Shown: in pieces, positions 1 through 8,001 of the stretch
How positions within the stretch are numbered: the first letter of the stretch is position 1
Layout of the letters: the number at the start of each line of letters is the position of its first letter
Source: Bacteroidota bacterium
Lineage (GTDB): Bacteria; Bacteroidota; Bacteroidia; Chitinophagales; Saprospiraceae
NCBI GenBank assembly: GCA_029557915.1
Contig: JAKQHS010000156.1
Location: 1-64,000, forward strand
Length of the DNA stretch: 64,000 bases
Direction of reading: 5' to 3'
The notes under the pieces: generated by a model
Told to the model about the DNA's origin: nothing
Databases searched by the model: none
The model's input: only the letters and a program-made list of their open reading frames with translations
Made by a program: the position numbers and the translations under genes

Positions 1-133
1 ATTGGAGAAATAGCTTTTCCTTAAATTGTTTTTTCCCTTGCATACCCTCGTCAATTGATCTCTAACAAGATAAAAATCAACAATCATATAACAAATATTT
101 TAATATGATTATTTTCAGAGTTGTGCAACAAGC

Positions 134-181
134 ACTACTGACTACTGACTATTGACTACTGACTATTGACTACTGACTACT
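134..181. repeat. 7-mer tandem array after permease P1
   Basis: About seven head-to-tail copies of a 7-base unit, TGACTAC or TGACTAT on the plus strand. On the minus strand the array begins directly at the TAG stop of permease P1. The unit contains TGA on one strand and TAG on the other. The same unit in the opposite orientation fills the P4-P3 junction at 7910-8001. The rest of the first 133 bases is AT-rich and shows no recognisable gene or site. Confidence 0.9.
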
Positions 182-2618
182 ATTCCATCCTGAGGCTTTT
201 CACCGGTTTGGCATGGGCTGCATGGAGGGCCTGCCCAGCGACGGTGGCAAAAGCAATGATGAGGGTAATAAAACCCGCCACGGCGAATACCCACCAGCTG
301 ATATCGATGCGGTAGGCAAAATCCTTCAGCCAGGTTTCCATCAACCACCAGCAAAGGGGAACGGCCAATAGAAATGCAAATCCCACCAGGATCATAAAAT
401 CCCGGGAGAGGATATACAGGATATTGGCCACCGGGGCGCCCAGGACCTTCCTGATGCCGACTTCCTTGGTCCGCTGCAGGATATTGTAAGCCGAAAGCCC
501 CAACAGTCCAAAACAGGCGATCAGAATGGCCAGCAGGCTGAAGATGCCAAAGACTTCCCCAAAGCGGCGGTCGGCCCGGTACTGCTGATCAAATGAAGCA
601 TCCAGGAAATAATAACTGAACGGATCACTTGGGAAAAAAGAATTCCAGGTCTTCCCGATGGTTTCTATCGCTGAACCCAGGTCACCGGTATTGATCTTGA
701 CGGAGTAATAGTTCCGGGCATTGGGCCTCAGCAAAACCAGCATGGGATTGATTTCCTTTTGCAGACCCAGGTGATGATAGTTGCCAAGCACTCCGATGAT
801 TTTAAAGGTATCCCCCCGGATCACCGATTCATTCAGCGCCTTTTCGGGAGATTCAAATCCAAGCAATTCAACAGCCTTTTCATTTAACAACACCGCACGG
901 CTGTCCGATGGAAATTCTTTGGAAAAGTTTCTTCCGGCAGCCAGTTTCAGGCCAAAGGAGGGTACAAAATCCTGGTCCACACCAAGAATATAATGGGTCA
1001 CCGACTGGCTTCCCGGCCGGAGGGCCCTGATGCCGCTGGTCCAATATATTTCCTGTCCCATGACGCTGGATGAAGCGGTGATGCTTTGAATCCCGGTCTG
1101 CTGCAACAATTGGTTTTTGAATGGCTGGAAAATTTCCTGGTAGCCGGAATCCGCCGGCGATTCTGCTCCTTGCAAGACCAGGGTTTGATCAATATTGGCC
1201 CCCAGGCTCTGGCTTCTCATATATTTCACCTGTTGATAGACGATGATCGTACCCGCGATCAAAGCCACGGAAGTCACAAACTGGGTGACGATCAGGCCTT
1301 TCCGAAGCATCAGTCCCCCGGGACTGTTTTTGAACAAGCCTTTCAGCACGGTGACCGGGCGGAAGCCGGACAAAACAAAGGCCGGGTACAAACCGGACAA
1401 CAGGGCTCCCATCGTAAATACCAGCAGAAAATACCCCAGGTAGGACGTATTAAATATCCCGCTTTGACTGGAATCAAAACCCGTAAGCCGGTTGAACCAG
1501 GGAGTAAGCAAGGCGGTAAATCCTAGGGCAAATAAAAGAGCCACCGCGTTCAACATTAAACTTTCCATTAAAAACTGCGTGACCAGGTTGGCCTTTTGGG
1601 CTCCGGCCACTTTGCGGACGCCCACTTCCCGGGCTCTTTCCATGGATCGGGCCGTAGCCAGGTTGATGTAATTGATCCAGGCGATGCCGATTATGAGGAA
1701 AGCAATCAGAAAGAGGAAAGATACGGCTTGTCCGTTTCCGTTTATTTCGGCTTCCTGGTTCACATTGGAATATAGGTGGATATCGGTAAGCGGGATCAGG
1801 TGGATCTCATTCCGGTAATTGTTTTTTTGCGCCCATTCCAGACTGTTGATGTAGCGGTCGCAAAAAGCGGGAAATTTTTCCTGCAACCGTCCGGGGTCCG
1901 TACCCGGGGCGAGTTTCAGGTAAGTATAAAAATCATACCAGCCGAAGCTGGTCTCCGTGGCATTACTGGTGTCCCCGTAGAAGCGATTGATCGCGTCCAG
2001 GGTTTTGTAAGACATGAGGTGTTGGATTTGCAGGTGGGATTGGGCGGGAAGCTCTTCAAAGACCCCCGTAATTTCAAGGACCCGGGTATAATCCGCGTCC
2101 CGCAATACCAGTTTTTTCCCGATAGGATCTTCCTTGCCAAAATACTTTTCGGCCATACCCGGAGTAAGCATCACTTTATCCGGGCCCTCCAGGGCGGTGG
2201 CCGGGTTGCCGCTCCGCAACCGGATCCCAAAAAGGTCCAGGAAGGCCGGGTCTGCGAAATAACCCTTCTCCTCCCTGAATTTGATTTGTTTATCATCGTT
2301 GGAGAGGAGGAAGTTGGCATCATGCAAACGGCAGAAAGCCTCCACTTCCGGGAAATCCTTTTTCAAGGTCGGGCCGAACGCCGGGTAGACGGTAGCCGAT
2401 TTCCACGCGAGCTTCCCTTGCTGATAGGCATCCAGCCGGAGACGGTAGATCTGTTCCGATTCCGGTACAAAACGGTCAAAACTCCGCTCGAAGGAAACAT
2501 ACCTGAAAATCAATAGACAACAGGTGATGCCTATCGAAAGGCCGAAAATATTCAAGAGGGAATACCCTTTCCGCTTAAACAAGTTCCTGAAGGCCAGTTT
2601 CACATAGTTGCTGAACAT
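180..2618 (-). CDS. ABC transporter permease P1, FtsX/MacB-type, two modules
   Basis: A 812-residue inner-membrane permease, last of seven paralogs in the minus-strand cluster. Visible architecture: N-terminal membrane segment at about residues 20-42, a MacB_PCD-like periplasmic domain, an FtsX block of three membrane segments starting near residue 285 and carrying REVGVRKVAGA (about 330), a second periplasmic domain, then a C-terminal FtsX block with KEVGIRKVLGA (about 715). It ends KPVKSLRME where the paralogs end NPVKSLRTE. There is no ATP-binding domain, so it needs a separate ATPase, presumably the one at 18511. I chose the ATG at 2618 (MFSNYVKLAFRN) because all paralogs start at this motif; an upstream ATG would add 17 unrelated residues. 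A candidate sigma-54 promoter lies 47 bases upstream. In this family such proteins extrude or extract lipids, peptides or drugs; the substrate here is unknown. Confidence 0.9.
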   Translation of the reverse strand: MFSNYVKLAFRNLFKRKGYSLLNIFGLSIGITCCLLIFRYVSFERSFDRFVPESEQIYRLRLDAYQQGKLAWKSATVYPAFGPTLKKDFPEVEAFCRLHDANFLLSNDDKQIKFREEKGYFADPAFLDLFGIRLRSGNPATALEGPDKVMLTPGMAEKYFGKEDPIGKKLVLRDADYTRVLEITGVFEELPAQSHLQIQHLMSYKTLDAINRFYGDTSNATETSFGWYDFYTYLKLAPGTDPGRLQEKFPAFCDRYINSLEWAQKNNYRNEIHLIPLTDIHLYSNVNQEAEINGNGQAVSFLFLIAFLIIGIAWINYINLATARSMERAREVGVRKVAGAQKANLVTQFLMESLMLNAVALLFALGFTALLTPWFNRLTGFDSSQSGIFNTSYLGYFLLVFTMGALLSGLYPAFVLSGFRPVTVLKGLFKNSPGGLMLRKGLIVTQFVTSVALIAGTIIVYQQVKYMRSQSLGANIDQTLVLQGAESPADSGYQEIFQPFKNQLLQQTGIQSITASSSVMGQEIYWTSGIRALRPGSQSVTHYILGVDQDFVPSFGLKLAAGRNFSKEFPSDSRAVLLNEKAVELLGFESPEKALNESVIRGDTFKIIGVLGNYHHLGLQKEINPMLVLLRPNARNYYSVKINTGDLGSAIETIGKTWNSFFPSDPFSYYFLDASFDQQYRADRRFGEVFGIFSLLAILIACFGLLGLSAYNILQRTKEVGIRKVLGAPVANILYILSRDFMILVGFAFLLAVPLCWWLMETWLKDFAYRIDISWWVFAVAGFITLIIAFATVAGQALHAAHAKPVKSLRME

Positions 2619-2664
2619 ATCATTAGGTATTTTATGATTTTTAAACCCGGATTTCTTAAATCCC

Positions 2665-2681
2665 GGCACATCTCATACCAA
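2665..2681 (-). promoter_or_regulatory. candidate sigma-54 (-24/-12) promoter of permease P1
   Basis: Read on the minus strand the sequence is TTTGGTATGAGATGTGCCG, which keeps the GG-N10-GC spacing required by sigma-54 holoenzyme. It lies about 47 bases before the P1 start. The same locus encodes a sigma-54 activator (21226). A similar element without a perfect -12 box precedes the adaptor gene. The motif is short and could arise by chance. Confidence 0.4.
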
Positions 2682-2732
2682 AGGCAACAATCATTGAAAA
2701 TCAAGGGAATAAAAAAGATCAAAGTAAAAAAC

Positions 2733-2749
2733 CGTCCGTTTTCGAACAG
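2733..2749. promoter_or_regulatory. candidate activator site upstream of P1
   Basis: The inverted repeat GTCCG-TTTT-CGAACA lies about 55 bases upstream of the candidate sigma-54 promoter, where enhancer sites of NtrC-type activators are found. A related GTCCG-start sequence (GTCCGCTTTTGATAC) lies between the adaptor and regulator genes at 21136-21150. Assigning it to the regulator at 21226 is inference. Confidence 0.3.
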
Positions 2750-2770
2750 TAGGTGACTGGTTTCCGTTAA

Positions 2771-2850
2771 TTCCTTAATTCCTTAATTCCTTAATTCCTT
2801 AATTCCTTAATTCCTTAATTCCTTAATTCCTTAATTCCTTAATTCCTTAA
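2771..2850. repeat. 8-mer tandem array (TTCCTTAA) after permease P2
   Basis: Ten perfect head-to-tail copies of TTCCTTAA, 80 bases, with a decayed copy between them and the P2 stop codon at 2864. Because TTAA is its own reverse complement and the unit length is not a multiple of three, the array contains stop codons in all six frames. There are no spacers, so it is not a CRISPR array. Confidence 0.95.
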
Positions 2851-2863
2851 TTTTTAATTCCAC

Positions 2864-5293
2864 TTACTCCGTCCTCAAACTCTTTACCGGATTGGACCGG
2901 GCCGCCTTGACAGCCTGGACTCCAATGGTCAGCAAAGCAACCGCAGCCGCTATGCCGCCGGCTAAAAAGAATACCCAAAGCGGTACGCGGATCCGGTAGG
3001 CAAAATCTCCCAGCCACCGCGACATGGCATACCAGGCCAGGGGAAAGGCAACCACAAAGGCAATGGCTACCAGTTTGAGAAAATCTTTGGACAACAGGCC
3101 GACGATACTCGCCGTGCCTGCACCGAGTACTTTCCGGATCCCGATCTCTTTGATCCGCTGGCTGATGGCGAAAGCGGAAAGCCCGAGCAAGCCCAGGCAG
3201 GCGATAAAGATGGCCAGGCAGGCAAAAATGGTAAAGATGGTGCCTTGCCTGTTTTCCGCCTGGTAAAGCCGGTCGAAATTTTCATCCAGAAAAGTATACT
3301 CGTACGGGATCTCCGGGAGAAAGCCATTCCAGGTTTTTTCAATATGAGCCAGCACGGCAGGAATGTTGTTGCCTGCCATTTTGATGGAGATCCGGCCGAA
3401 ACCTCCATTCTGTCGGGGAACCATCAGGATGAGGGGCACGATTTTTTGGTGCATGGATTCAAAATGAAAATCCTGGATCACCCCCAGGAGTTTCCCTTTG
3501 CGGTTGCCGTATTGGATATCCTGGCCCAGGGCATCTTCATTGGCTTGGAATCCCAGGGCCTGGACCGCGGCTTCATTGATCAGGAAAGCGCTGGTATCGG
3601 TGCTGAACTCCCTCGAAAAATCACGGCCAGCCACCACTTTCACTCCATAGGTGGAAAGAAACCGTTCGTCCACCGCCACATATTTCAGGTCCACATTCAC
3701 CGGGGCCAGGCTGTCGCCCCGCCTCATCCGGGTGCCCATGGCATCAAGGAGCCGGCCCGTAGGGATACGCGAGGAACGGGTAAGGTCTTTGATATTGCTG
3801 TTTGAAATGAGCTGGTTTCGGAAGGACTCGTAAGCCGGGTTCAACTGCCTGTTGTAAGGCAGGGTTACGATCTGGTCTTTTTCAAAGCCCAGGGATTTTC
3901 GCTGCATGTACCTGAGCTGTTTAAATACGACCGCCGTACTGATGATGAGTATGATGGATATGGCAAATTGTGCGGTGACGAGGGCTTTTCGGAAAGTGAT
4001 GGTCGACCCGCCCGCGGTAAACAATCCCTTGAGCACCTGTACCGGTCTGAAAGAAGACATAAAGAGGGCCGGGTAAATCCCCGAAATCAGGCCGACCGCA
4101 AAAGGGACCAGGACCAGCCAGGGCAGGACCTTTGGATCCAGGAGGGTACTCATGGACAATTGCTGACCGGAAATTTTATTGAGCCAGGGCAATAACAGCC
4201 AGGTAAAGCCCAGGGATAAAAGCATGGCCATCCAGGAGATCAGCAGGGACTCGCTCAGGAACTGCGTGATGAGCACCTTGCGTTCGGCCCCCACCGTTTT
4301 CCGGATGCCAATCTCCCGGGCCCGGAGGGCTGACCTGGCGGTCGAGAGGTTCATATAATTGATGCAGGCGATCAGCAGGATAAACAAGGCGATGGCTGAA
4401 AATACATATACCCGCTTGATGTCGCCGTTTTCTTCGGCTTCATAATCCAGGTGGGAATGCAGGTGGATGTCGGTCAGTTTTTGAAGGGTGAGCGCCGTGC
4501 CCTGGGAAGGCAAAAACCGGGCCTGGGCGCCCCTGGGCATATGTTTATCCAGGAAGTCCGGAAACCGGGCCTCCATCTTTTTATAATCGTAACCCTCGGG
4601 CAGGAGCAGGTAGGTAAAAAACGAGTTGTTGCCCCAATTGGTGCGCAGGTTCTGGGCCCCATAGATGGACGAATCGTTGAGGGTATTGAAAGAAATCAGA
4701 ATGTCCGGGTGCATATGTGTGTTGGAAGGAAAGGATTTATACACCCCGGTGACTTTCAGATTAAACTGGTTGTTCAGCCGCACCGACTTGTCCATCGGAT
4801 CATCGTCCCCAAAGTATTTTTTCGCGATCCCTTCCGAAAGCATGAGGGTAAACGGGTCAGCCAGGGCGGTGGAAGGATTTCCCCTCAAGACCTCCACGTT
4901 GAATACGTCAAACAAATGTTCGTCCGCTAAAAAAACACTTTGTTCGTTGAACATCTTTTCTTCATAACGCATAGGCAATGGACTGAAATCGATCAGGCGG
5001 GTGATCTTTTCAATTTCCGGGAATTCAGCTTTTAAGAGGGGCCCAAAGGGCGGAGAGATCGTCCCCAGGTGAAGGCTTTGGGCTCCGGTTTCCGGATTCC
5101 TGAAAATCCGGGTCACCCGGTAGATGCGGTCCGCATGCTCATGGTACCGGTCAAAACTCAACTCGTGCCGGATGTAATTGAAGATCAGCAGGCAACCGGT
5201 GAGTCCGGTGGTAAGGCCAAACAAATTGATGAAGGAGATAAAGCGGTACCTCATCAGGTTGCGCCAGGCGATTTTAAGGTAGTTGGTGAGCAT
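2864..5293 (-). CDS. ABC transporter permease P2, FtsX/MacB-type, two modules
   Basis: A 809-residue paralog of the other permeases of this cluster. It has the N-terminal helix after the conserved start MLTNYLKIAWRN, a periplasmic MacB_PCD-like domain to about residue 275, a first FtsX block with NYMNLSTARS and REIGIRKTVGA (about 324), a second periplasmic domain, and a terminal FtsX block with KEIGIRKVLGA (about 714), ending NPVKSLRTE. The 167-base gap to the P3 stop is filled by repeat arrays and the 245-base gap to P1 holds the TTCCTTAA array. It probably works with the shared ATPase (18511) and adaptor (19779). Whether the paralogs form heterodimers or each pairs separately with the ATPase cannot be seen. 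Confidence 0.9.
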   Translation of the reverse strand: MLTNYLKIAWRNLMRYRFISFINLFGLTTGLTGCLLIFNYIRHELSFDRYHEHADRIYRVTRIFRNPETGAQSLHLGTISPPFGPLLKAEFPEIEKITRLIDFSPLPMRYEEKMFNEQSVFLADEHLFDVFNVEVLRGNPSTALADPFTLMLSEGIAKKYFGDDDPMDKSVRLNNQFNLKVTGVYKSFPSNTHMHPDILISFNTLNDSSIYGAQNLRTNWGNNSFFTYLLLPEGYDYKKMEARFPDFLDKHMPRGAQARFLPSQGTALTLQKLTDIHLHSHLDYEAEENGDIKRVYVFSAIALFILLIACINYMNLSTARSALRAREIGIRKTVGAERKVLITQFLSESLLISWMAMLLSLGFTWLLLPWLNKISGQQLSMSTLLDPKVLPWLVLVPFAVGLISGIYPALFMSSFRPVQVLKGLFTAGGSTITFRKALVTAQFAISIILIISTAVVFKQLRYMQRKSLGFEKDQIVTLPYNRQLNPAYESFRNQLISNSNIKDLTRSSRIPTGRLLDAMGTRMRRGDSLAPVNVDLKYVAVDERFLSTYGVKVVAGRDFSREFSTDTSAFLINEAAVQALGFQANEDALGQDIQYGNRKGKLLGVIQDFHFESMHQKIVPLILMVPRQNGGFGRISIKMAGNNIPAVLAHIEKTWNGFLPEIPYEYTFLDENFDRLYQAENRQGTIFTIFACLAIFIACLGLLGLSAFAISQRIKEIGIRKVLGAGTASIVGLLSKDFLKLVAIAFVVAFPLAWYAMSRWLGDFAYRIRVPLWVFFLAGGIAAAVALLTIGVQAVKAARSNPVKSLRTE

Positions 5294-5310
5294 GGAGTTT
5301 TACAGTTAAT

Positions 5311-5406
5311 CAGTTTGACAGTTAATCAATTTATCAATTTATCAGTTTGACAGTTAATCAATTTATCAATTTATCAGTTTGACAGTTAATCAATTTATCA
5401 ATTTAT
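5311..5406. repeat. three perfect copies of a 32-base unit built of 8-mers
   Basis: Three exact copies at 5311-5342, 5343-5374 and 5375-5406. Each 32-base unit is itself four diverged 8-mers: CAGTTTGA, CAGTTAAT, CAATTTAT, CAATTTAT. It lies between the start of P2 and the 7-mer array that follows P3. The same 8-mer family occurs upstream of P4 (10431-10470), and both are joined to a CATCTCG array by a GGAGCAG linker. Confidence 0.95.
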
Positions 5407-5438
5407 CAGCCCGTCGGGAGCAGATATCTCATTGTTCG

Positions 5439-5459
5439 CATCTCGCATCTCGCATCTCC
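5439..5459. repeat. 7-mer array (CATCTCG) after permease P3
   Basis: Three copies of CATCTCG/CATCTCC directly before the stop codon of P3 on the plus strand, that is, directly downstream of P3 in its own orientation. Degenerate copies extend left to 5424. This is the short version of the long array at 10479-10611. Confidence 0.9.
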
Positions 5460-5460
5460 A

Positions 5461-7893
5461 CTATTCCGTCCTCAGGCTTTTCACCGGATTCGCAACAGCC
5501 GCTTTCAGCGCCTGGTAGCTGATGGTACAAAGGGCGATGATCAACGTAGCCAGTCCGGCAGCAGCCAGTACCCAGCCGCTTACGGAAATCCTGTATTCGA
5601 AAGCTTTGAGCCAGCTTTGCATGGCCCACCATGCGATCGGGGCCGCGATCAGAAACGAAATGCTTACCAGGATCAGAAAATCTTTGGCCAACAGATGGAA
5701 AACGGAAGCAACGCTGGCGCCCAATACTTTGCGGATCCCGATTTCTTTGGTGCTCTGTTCGGCCCGGAATGCGGCCAGGCCGAAGAGGCCAAGACATGAA
5801 ATGAGAATGGCAAACAAGGCAAAAGTCCCGATGATCTTCGAAAAAGTGAGATCAGCCTGGTATTGTTTCTGCACCTGGTCGTCCAAAAACACGTAATCAA
5901 AGGGCACCGCGGGCAGAAATTTCAACCAGGCCGACTCCATATGGGAAAGCAGCTGCCCGTAGTCGTCCGATGAGGTCGCCACGATGAGGTGGGTCAGGTT
6001 TTCCGGATCGCTCCCATATAGCAGCATGAAAGGCAAGATGGCTCTGTGCAACGAATTAAAATTAAAATCGGCGATTACGCCGGCAATTTCAAAGGACAAT
6101 GGTCTTTGGTCTGCAAGGGTAACTTGTGAAAACAGGCGGGTGCCTTCTGCATGCTGGGGGTCCAGTCCCAATTCCCTGGCCAGCGTCTCGTTGATCAGCA
6201 CCTTGCCGGAATCATGATCATGGAAAGGCCGGCCTGCCAACACCTTGATGCCCATGGCTTCCGTAAAATGTTCGTCCACCATGATAAACTCCGGATCCTT
6301 CGAATCCTGCACCCCACCACCCTGCAGAAAGACGGGGATGTCATTGTATACAAACTGGCTGGGATAATTATTGGATTTGCAGACCCCCTTTATACCGGTG
6401 AGGCCGATCAGTTCATTGCGGAAGGCATCCATTTGCCTCCGGGCCTCTTCCGTCCGGAAATTCAGGACAATACGCTGTTCCTTTTCAAAACCAAGGTCTT
6501 TGTTCTGGATAAAACGCATCTGCTGGTATATGACCAGGATGCCTGTAATCAGGATGATCGACAGGACAAACTGGAATACTACGAGCGATTTGCGGATGCC
6601 GGCGGACGAAATATGGCTGGTAAAATTCCCTTTGATCACCCTTACCGCATTAAAAGCGGACAAATAAAAAGCGGGATAGCTGCCGGCCAGCAGGGCCGTG
6701 ACCAGGGTGATGCCGGCCAGTAACAACCAGATATACTTTTGATTTCCCGAGAAAAACTGAATCTCCGTCTGGGTGATTTTGTTCAGCATGGGCATGGCCA
6801 GGTATAATAAGAGAACCGCTGCGGCTACCGATATCCCGGACAACAAAGCGGATTCCCCGATAAATTGTTTGATCAGCCCTGTCCTGCCGGCCCCCATGAC
6901 CTTTCGCACTCCGACTTCCTTGGCTCGTTTTGAAGACCTTGCCGTGGAAAGATTCATAAAATTCACGCAGGCAATACCCTGGATGAGTATTGCGATCAGC
7001 ATAAGCACGTTAAGCATGAATGGGTTTACCGGTTCGGACATTTCAGCCTGGTAGCCGGGGGAAGTGTGAATATCAGCGACCGGCTGGAGATGAAGTACCT
7101 TTTCCATACCCATGTCTTTCAATTGCTGCGCGCCGTATTTGATTAAAAAGGCAGGAAGTTTCTTTTCCAATGCGTCCGGAGTCGCTTCCGGATGAAGCCG
7201 GATATAGGTCGAAGTAAAATTGTTGCCGGCCCAGGAATTGTTGTTCCTGGCATACTCTCCCATGCCTCCGCTGTTCATGGCCAGGAAAAGATTTGCCTTG
7301 ATATGGGTTTTACCCAGGCTTTCGTCCACCACCCCGGTAACCTTAAAATTCTGTTTGCCGTAGGAATTGTCGATCTCGATGAATGCTCCGACCGGCTGGT
7401 CAGTTCCGAATAATTTCAGGGCAGTACGGGAATTCAGCACAATGGAATAGGGATCCCGCAAGGCCGTAGCCGGATCACCCGAGAGAAACCGGTAATTGAA
7501 GAGTTCAAAAAAGGTGGAATCCACATATATGGCATCGGTTTCAAAAAATGAATTTTCTTTATACCTGAGCAAGTGGTGGCTCACTCCGATGGTGCCGACC
7601 GTCCGTGCGAATTGCATCACTTCTGCAAAATCATTTTTCATGGCCGGGGCGATCGGGGCGGAACAGGTGGCCAGATGATTGGTCTGGTCTCCAGGCAATT
7701 TCAGGAAGGAAGTGACCCGGAACAGATCCGTCCCATTCCGGTGATGACGGTCATAGTTTTTCTGATCGTATACATAAAGGAGTATATACAGGCAGGCCAG
7801 GATGCCTGCCGTCAGCCCGGCAATGTTGATGAGGCTGAACGATTTATTCTTCCATAAGAACCTCCAGGAAGTGGTAAAAAAGTTTTTGATCAT
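5461..7893 (-). CDS. ABC transporter permease P3, FtsX/MacB-type, two modules
   Basis: A 810-residue two-module permease. The N-terminal helix follows MIKNFFTTSWRF; the first FtsX block carries NFMNLSTARS and KEVGVRKVMGA (about 323), the second KEIGIRKVLGA (about 714); the end is NPVKSLRTE. The first periplasmic domain has the family pattern of YDRHHRNGTDLFRVTS just after helix 1. It lies between two array-filled junctions: a TGACTAT-type array toward P4 (105-base gap) and a compound 8-mer/7-mer array toward P2. No ATPase domain is present, so energy must come from a separate subunit. Confidence 0.9.
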   Translation of the reverse strand: MIKNFFTTSWRFLWKNKSFSLINIAGLTAGILACLYILLYVYDQKNYDRHHRNGTDLFRVTSFLKLPGDQTNHLATCSAPIAPAMKNDFAEVMQFARTVGTIGVSHHLLRYKENSFFETDAIYVDSTFFELFNYRFLSGDPATALRDPYSIVLNSRTALKLFGTDQPVGAFIEIDNSYGKQNFKVTGVVDESLGKTHIKANLFLAMNSGGMGEYARNNNSWAGNNFTSTYIRLHPEATPDALEKKLPAFLIKYGAQQLKDMGMEKVLHLQPVADIHTSPGYQAEMSEPVNPFMLNVLMLIAILIQGIACVNFMNLSTARSSKRAKEVGVRKVMGAGRTGLIKQFIGESALLSGISVAAAVLLLYLAMPMLNKITQTEIQFFSGNQKYIWLLLAGITLVTALLAGSYPAFYLSAFNAVRVIKGNFTSHISSAGIRKSLVVFQFVLSIILITGILVIYQQMRFIQNKDLGFEKEQRIVLNFRTEEARRQMDAFRNELIGLTGIKGVCKSNNYPSQFVYNDIPVFLQGGGVQDSKDPEFIMVDEHFTEAMGIKVLAGRPFHDHDSGKVLINETLARELGLDPQHAEGTRLFSQVTLADQRPLSFEIAGVIADFNFNSLHRAILPFMLLYGSDPENLTHLIVATSSDDYGQLLSHMESAWLKFLPAVPFDYVFLDDQVQKQYQADLTFSKIIGTFALFAILISCLGLFGLAAFRAEQSTKEIGIRKVLGASVASVFHLLAKDFLILVSISFLIAAPIAWWAMQSWLKAFEYRISVSGWVLAAAGLATLIIALCTISYQALKAAVANPVKSLRTE

Positions 7894-7909
7894 GGTCTAT
7901 TATATTTTT

Positions 7910-8001
7910 AGTAGTCAGTGGTCAGGAATCAGTAGTCAGTAGTCAGTAGTCAATGGTCAATAGTCAATAGTCAATAGTCAATAGTCAATAGTCAATAGTC
8001 A
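7910..8001. repeat. 7-mer tandem array supplying the stop codon of permease P4
   Basis: About thirteen copies of AGTCAAT/AGTCAGT (TGACTAT/TGACTAC on the minus strand). The TGA stop of P4 is the first three bases of the first unit, so the array begins inside the gene's stop codon. Copies nearest P4 are the most uniform; those toward P3 are more diverged. It is the same unit as the array at 134-181, in opposite orientation. Confidence 0.93.

Noticed and set aside
2771-2850. Direct-repeat array that might be taken for a CRISPR
   Set aside because: Units are contiguous, without unique spacers; no cas genes are near. The same holds for the other arrays.
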